Shown: piece by piece, positions 60,776 through 64,000 of the stretch | Numbering within the stretch: position 1 is the stretch's first letter | How the letters are laid out: the number at the start of each line of letters is the position of its first letter | Assembly (NCBI RefSeq): GCF_001042485.2 | Contig: NZ_LBMN02000023.1 | Span: forward strand, 62,001 to 126,000 | Origin: Bacillus paralicheniformis | Lineage (GTDB): Bacteria > Bacillota > Bacilli > Bacillales > Bacillaceae | DNA length: 64,000 nt | Reading direction: 5' to 3' | Position numbers and translations under genes: made by a program | Notes under the pieces: model-generated | Seen by the model: only the letters and a program-made list of their open reading frames with translations | The model's database searches: none | What the model was told of the DNA's origin: nothing

Positions 60776-63700
60776 ATGAGTAAAGCAGAACGTGAAATGT
60801 ACAAGAAAGTTCGCCGTATTATGGTTAGTGATTTAAAAAGGGATTTAATTGGACCAGCACATGACGAGTCTGATGTGATTTATGAAGCACCATCCCAGGC
60901 ATATATTACGGGAATTTTATATCCTCTCGAATCCGAGGTAGAAACAGAAAAATCTTTAGAAGATGTTCAATTTGCTGACGTGTACGATGAACCTGAGTCG
61001 GGAATGGAAGAAGATGTGGAACAACAAAGAAATTCTGAACTTGAACAAGAAGCTGAAGAAGAGAAGATTACACCGAACAAGAAATTCAAGCATCAAAACT
61101 CTCTGGGAATAAGGTGCTATGTGCGAGAAACAACTGATCATATACGTGCATCAATCGCATGGGGGCGGTACACATCATCTAAGAAATTTGATTCCGAAAG
61201 GAAAAGAGAAGTTATTTTATGGACACGTCAAATTGAGTGTTTTGAGGAGTATATTTCCTTGTCCTCATTCGATCAGAATATTGATATCCCTATTACACAG
61301 GAAGTATCACTTGTTGTTAGCAAAAAAAAGCTTTCAGGTACAGATGTATTCCTTGTTTCAGTTTTCCTTGTAAATAAACGAGTTGATAAAAATAGCAATA
61401 ATGCCATGTTCCAGTGTGAGCTTACTCTAACTCATGAAGAAGGTAAAGGTATTTTCCTATGTGAAAACGAAGCAAGGAAGGATAAAAATGACTTTAGTGA
61501 GTTCCTATATCGGAATAAGCCTGTGTTTGCAAAAGGGTTTGGCTGTGCTGTTACCTGGAAAGCAGAGAGCAGCAACTACGCAAGTGAATTAAAGTCAGCC
61601 TTTATCCCAGAACATGAAGTCGAGAGTATGAGCACAGACTTACCGTACGATGAAAATTATGGTGAACTCCCTAAAGGTTATTTTTCCATTAAGCAATTTG
61701 CAGAGGCTGATGACCAACGTGAGACTATAGACAAGCTGAATAACCTAGCGAATAGGTATGAGAGCTGGATCAACAAGTTGCCTGTTGATAAGGTAGCAAA
61801 TAAAGAAGCAACTGAGCGAGTTATTAAAGATTGTCAAGCAACTCTAACACGTATCAGAAGAGGCATTCAGCTGTTAGCGAACGAAGAGAATAATAAGGCA
61901 TTTGTTGCTTTCAAATTTATGAATACAGTCATGCATACACAGGATGCCATGAAAAGATATTCTAGGAATAATAAGACCACCACACTCGAGACAGAGATAC
62001 GCAAGGAAAATCTTGAATGGCGGCCTTTTCAGTTGGCGTTTATTTTGCTCAACTTAGAAGGGTTAGTAGATTTAAAATCAAAAGATCGTAAAATTGTAGA
62101 CCTTCTTTGGTTCCCAACAGGTGGAGGAAAGACAGAGGCATACCTAGGCATTTGTGCTTTCCTATTGGGATATAGACGACTATTTGCTTCTACTAGCAGC
62201 GCCTATGAGCGTGATGGCGGTGTGACGATTCTTCTAAGATACACTCTCCGCCTTTTAACTACTCAGCAACGTGATAGATTAATGCGTATGATAAGCGCAT
62301 GTGAGTATACACGTCAAAAAACCAATGCCTTTGGACAGTCAGAGTTTTCGGTTGGCTTCTGGGTAGGGGCACAAGTGACGGTAAATAAGCTAGATGACCT
62401 TACTGAGAACGAGTACTACCTTGACAGGGACAAGGTGCTGAAGGAATATGAAAAGATTGAAAAGCAAGTAATTGAATGCCCTTGCTGTGGGACAAAGGGC
62501 TTAGAGTATAAGTTTTTGCCAAGTAGAGACACCAAGACAAAAAAGACCGGAATTAAAATCTTTTGCACAAATGAGTCATGCTTCTTTTCAAAAACACATA
62601 TCCCAGTCTACTTGGTGGACGAAGAGATTTATCGTAAATTGCCTACTGTGGTTATATCTACAGTTGATAAGTTTGCGCGGCTACCTTGGGATGAAAAGAC
62701 CGCAGCTTTATTCGGAAAAGTAAATAGGTTTTGTGAACGGTGTGGCTATATTGCTGAGGGGGAAAAGCATGAAAAATCTCATCGAAACCCTAAGGCTAGT
62801 GTTCACGATGTTAAACCATTTTATCCACCAGAACTTATAATTCAGGATGAGTTACATCTCATAACTGGGCCACTAGGAACTGTGTACGGCGGGTACGAAA
62901 CGGTTATTGAAGAGCTAAGTACAGCTCATGAGGGCGAAGATTATCTCAAGCCTAAGTACATTGCTGCGACTGCTACAATTAAGAATGCTGAGGTGCAAGT
63001 CGAAAAGGTGTTCGGAAGGAAACTCACACAGCAATTCCCGCCTCCTGGATTGAAGGTAGAGGATTCTTTTTTTGCGCGAGAAAGAAACTTAGATGAGTTT
63101 CCCTTCAGGCTTTATGCAGGTGTTTGTGTATCTGGTCACTCAATGAAGACAGTCCTATTACGGATATATGCGGTGCTACTTCAAACAACAGAGCACCTTT
63201 TGGAAGATGAAGAACTTTCAAAATATATTGATCCGTATAGAACCCTTGTTGGTTATTTCAACAGTATCAGGGAACTAGGTGGTGCAGTGCGTTTGTTAGA
63301 GGATGACATAAAAAAGAGAATTCAAACCCTGCAGAAGAAGTATAAGTACAGTAAGCAGAGATACATCAGCCGTAAGCCAGAACTCACCTCCCGTGTGCCA
63401 TCAAGTAGAATTCCTAAGGTATTGGAGCAGTTGGAAAAGGAGATAGGCAACGAGGAACTAGATGTGGTTTTGGCTACTAATATGATTTCTGTTGGGATGG
63501 ACGTTGACCGTTTAGGACTTATGGTAATTACAGGTCAACCAAAGCAAACTTCTGAGTATATACAATCATCTAGCCGTGTGGGTCGTAGTAAGCCAGGACT
63601 CGTAATTACTGTGTACAACCCTTACCGGCCTCGTGATATGTCACATTATCAGAATTTCAAGGGTTATCACCAGCGATTATACCATTTTGTAGAGGGAACT

Positions 63701-64000
63701 ACAGCAACTCCATATGCTTCTAGGGCTAGGGACCGCTTTTTGCACGCTATTGCAGTTGCTTTGCTGAGGTTGAGCTATCCAGAGTTGGCAAAGAACTTGG
63801 ATGCAAAGAATATAAAGGATATGGACTTGAACTATCTCAAGGATGTAGTTAAAAAGCGTGTATCCACTGTGGAATATCGAAATGTCTCGGATACTATGGA
63901 GCATTTGCAACATTTCCTAGACGAGTGGATCAGTCGGGCCGTATCGGAAGACAATTTGCAGTATTACTTCAATCCTAAGACAAGAAGCGCAAGAATAGGA
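60776..64000 (+). CDS. drmA: DISARM helicase DrmA, N-terminal 1075 residues (runs off the window)
   Basis: The frame is open to the last base, 1075 codons without stop. SF2-type helicase: Walker A PTGGGKTE (447-454), DELH box 691-694, motif III AATAT, VLATNMISVGMDVDRL, and motif VI QSSSRVGR (930-937). Putative zinc-binding cysteines: Cys568, 570, 571, 597, 602 and a CERC pair 653/656 between Walker A and DELH. An acidic linker lies at about 60-105. In DISARM, DrmA with DrmB forms the DNA-loading core that recognises invading DNA. Start at ATG 60776, four bases after the drmE stop, with AAGGAG inside drmE. Confidence 0.92.
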   Translation, partial: MSKAEREMYKKVRRIMVSDLKRDLIGPAHDESDVIYEAPSQAYITGILYPLESEVETEKSLEDVQFADVYDEPESGMEEDVEQQRNSELEQEAEEEKITPNKKFKHQNSLGIRCYVRETTDHIRASIAWGRYTSSKKFDSERKREVILWTRQIECFEEYISLSSFDQNIDIPITQEVSLVVSKKKLSGTDVFLVSVFLVNKRVDKNSNNAMFQCELTLTHEEGKGIFLCENEARKDKNDFSEFLYRNKPVFAKGFGCAVTWKAESSNYASELKSAFIPEHEVESMSTDLPYDENYGELPKGYFSIKQFAEADDQRETIDKLNNLANRYESWINKLPVDKVANKEATERVIKDCQATLTRIRRGIQLLANEENNKAFVAFKFMNTVMHTQDAMKRYSRNNKTTTLETEIRKENLEWRPFQLAFILLNLEGLVDLKSKDRKIVDLLWFPTGGGKTEAYLGICAFLLGYRRLFASTSSAYERDGGVTILLRYTLRLLTTQQRDRLMRMISACEYTRQKTNAFGQSEFSVGFWVGAQVTVNKLDDLTENEYYLDRDKVLKEYEKIEKQVIECPCCGTKGLEYKFLPSRDTKTKKTGIKIFCTNESCFFSKTHIPVYLVDEEIYRKLPTVVISTVDKFARLPWDEKTAALFGKVNRFCERCGYIAEGEKHEKSHRNPKASVHDVKPFYPPELIIQDELHLITGPLGTVYGGYETVIEELSTAHEGEDYLKPKYIAATATIKNAEVQVEKVFGRKLTQQFPPPGLKVEDSFFARERNLDEFPFRLYAGVCVSGHSMKTVLLRIYAVLLQTTEHLLEDEELSKYIDPYRTLVGYFNSIRELGGAVRLLEDDIKKRIQTLQKKYKYSKQRYISRKPELTSRVPSSRIPKVLEQLEKEIGNEELDVVLATNMISVGMDVDRLGLMVITGQPKQTSEYIQSSSRVGRSKPGLVITVYNPYRPRDMSHYQNFKGYHQRLYHFVEGTTATPYASRARDRFLHAIAVALLRLSYPELAKNLDAKNIKDMDLNYLKDVVKKRVSTVEYRNVSDTMEHLQHFLDEWISRAVSEDNLQYYFNPKTRSARIG

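Noticed and set aside
63677..63913. Minus-strand frame within drmA
   Set aside because: Antisense to the conserved helicase end; low-complexity and without a start signal.

Overview
The window is a chromosomal segment of a Bacillus of the licheniformis/paralicheniformis group. The evidence is near-complete synteny with the B. subtilis stretch guaA-pbuG-yebCDEG-pur operon-yerABC-pcrB-pcrA-ligA-yerH-sapB-opuE-gatCAB-yerO-swrC-dgkB-yefA, strong Bacillus ribosome-binding sites, and frequent GTG/TTG starts. Protein lengths match the subtilis proteins after start correction. Names rest on family recognition from the sequence alone; no search was run.

Layout. 1-5.3 kb: end of guaA, a small membrane protein, guanine-riboswitch-controlled pbuG, and the yebCDEG genes. 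5.2-18.4 kb: the complete twelve-gene purine operon purEKBCSQLFMNHD, with two PurR boxes, a sigma-A promoter, a guanine riboswitch/attenuator and a terminal hairpin. 18.4-22.4 kb: an accessory patch with a divergent TetR/cytochrome P450 pair, a 56-residue CXXC protein, a yybP-ykoY (manganese) riboswitch with a 36-residue peptide and a lipoprotein, a decayed IS1182-type transposase and dispersed hairpins. 22.5-31.9 kb: yerA, yerB, yerC, pcrB, pcrA, ligA, yerH.

32.0-40.9 kb: an AT-rich island inserted at the 3' end of yerH. It carries a full yhf/php operon (yhfZ, a PRD protein, yhfU, yhfT, php, yhfS, yhfW, yhfX) plus a nagB-like gene. A second, imperfect copy of the last codons of yerH and a terminator mark its far edge. 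The operon looks like an uncharacterised catabolic pathway: a permease, an amidohydrolase-fold enzyme, two PLP-type enzymes, a phosphomutase-like enzyme and an amino-sugar-phosphate deaminase, with a dedicated regulator and a CcpA (cre) site.

40.9-57.6 kb: sapB and opuE on the minus strand, gatCAB, a DUF2089/membrane pair, a secreted GH26 mannanase, the yerO repressor divergent from the swrC RND exporter, a small membrane protein, a GNAT acetyltransferase, a nucleoside hydrolase, dgkB and rlmCD (yefA). 57.6-64.0 kb: after an AT-rich spacer holding a large folded element, a class 2 DISARM anti-phage system begins with drmE and a drmA helicase that runs off the window. The genes expected next (drmB, drmC, drmMII) lie outside. 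The yhf island and the DISARM locus are the most interesting parts of the window. DISARM is already a described system; the yhf/nagB pathway is not functionally resolved as far as I know.
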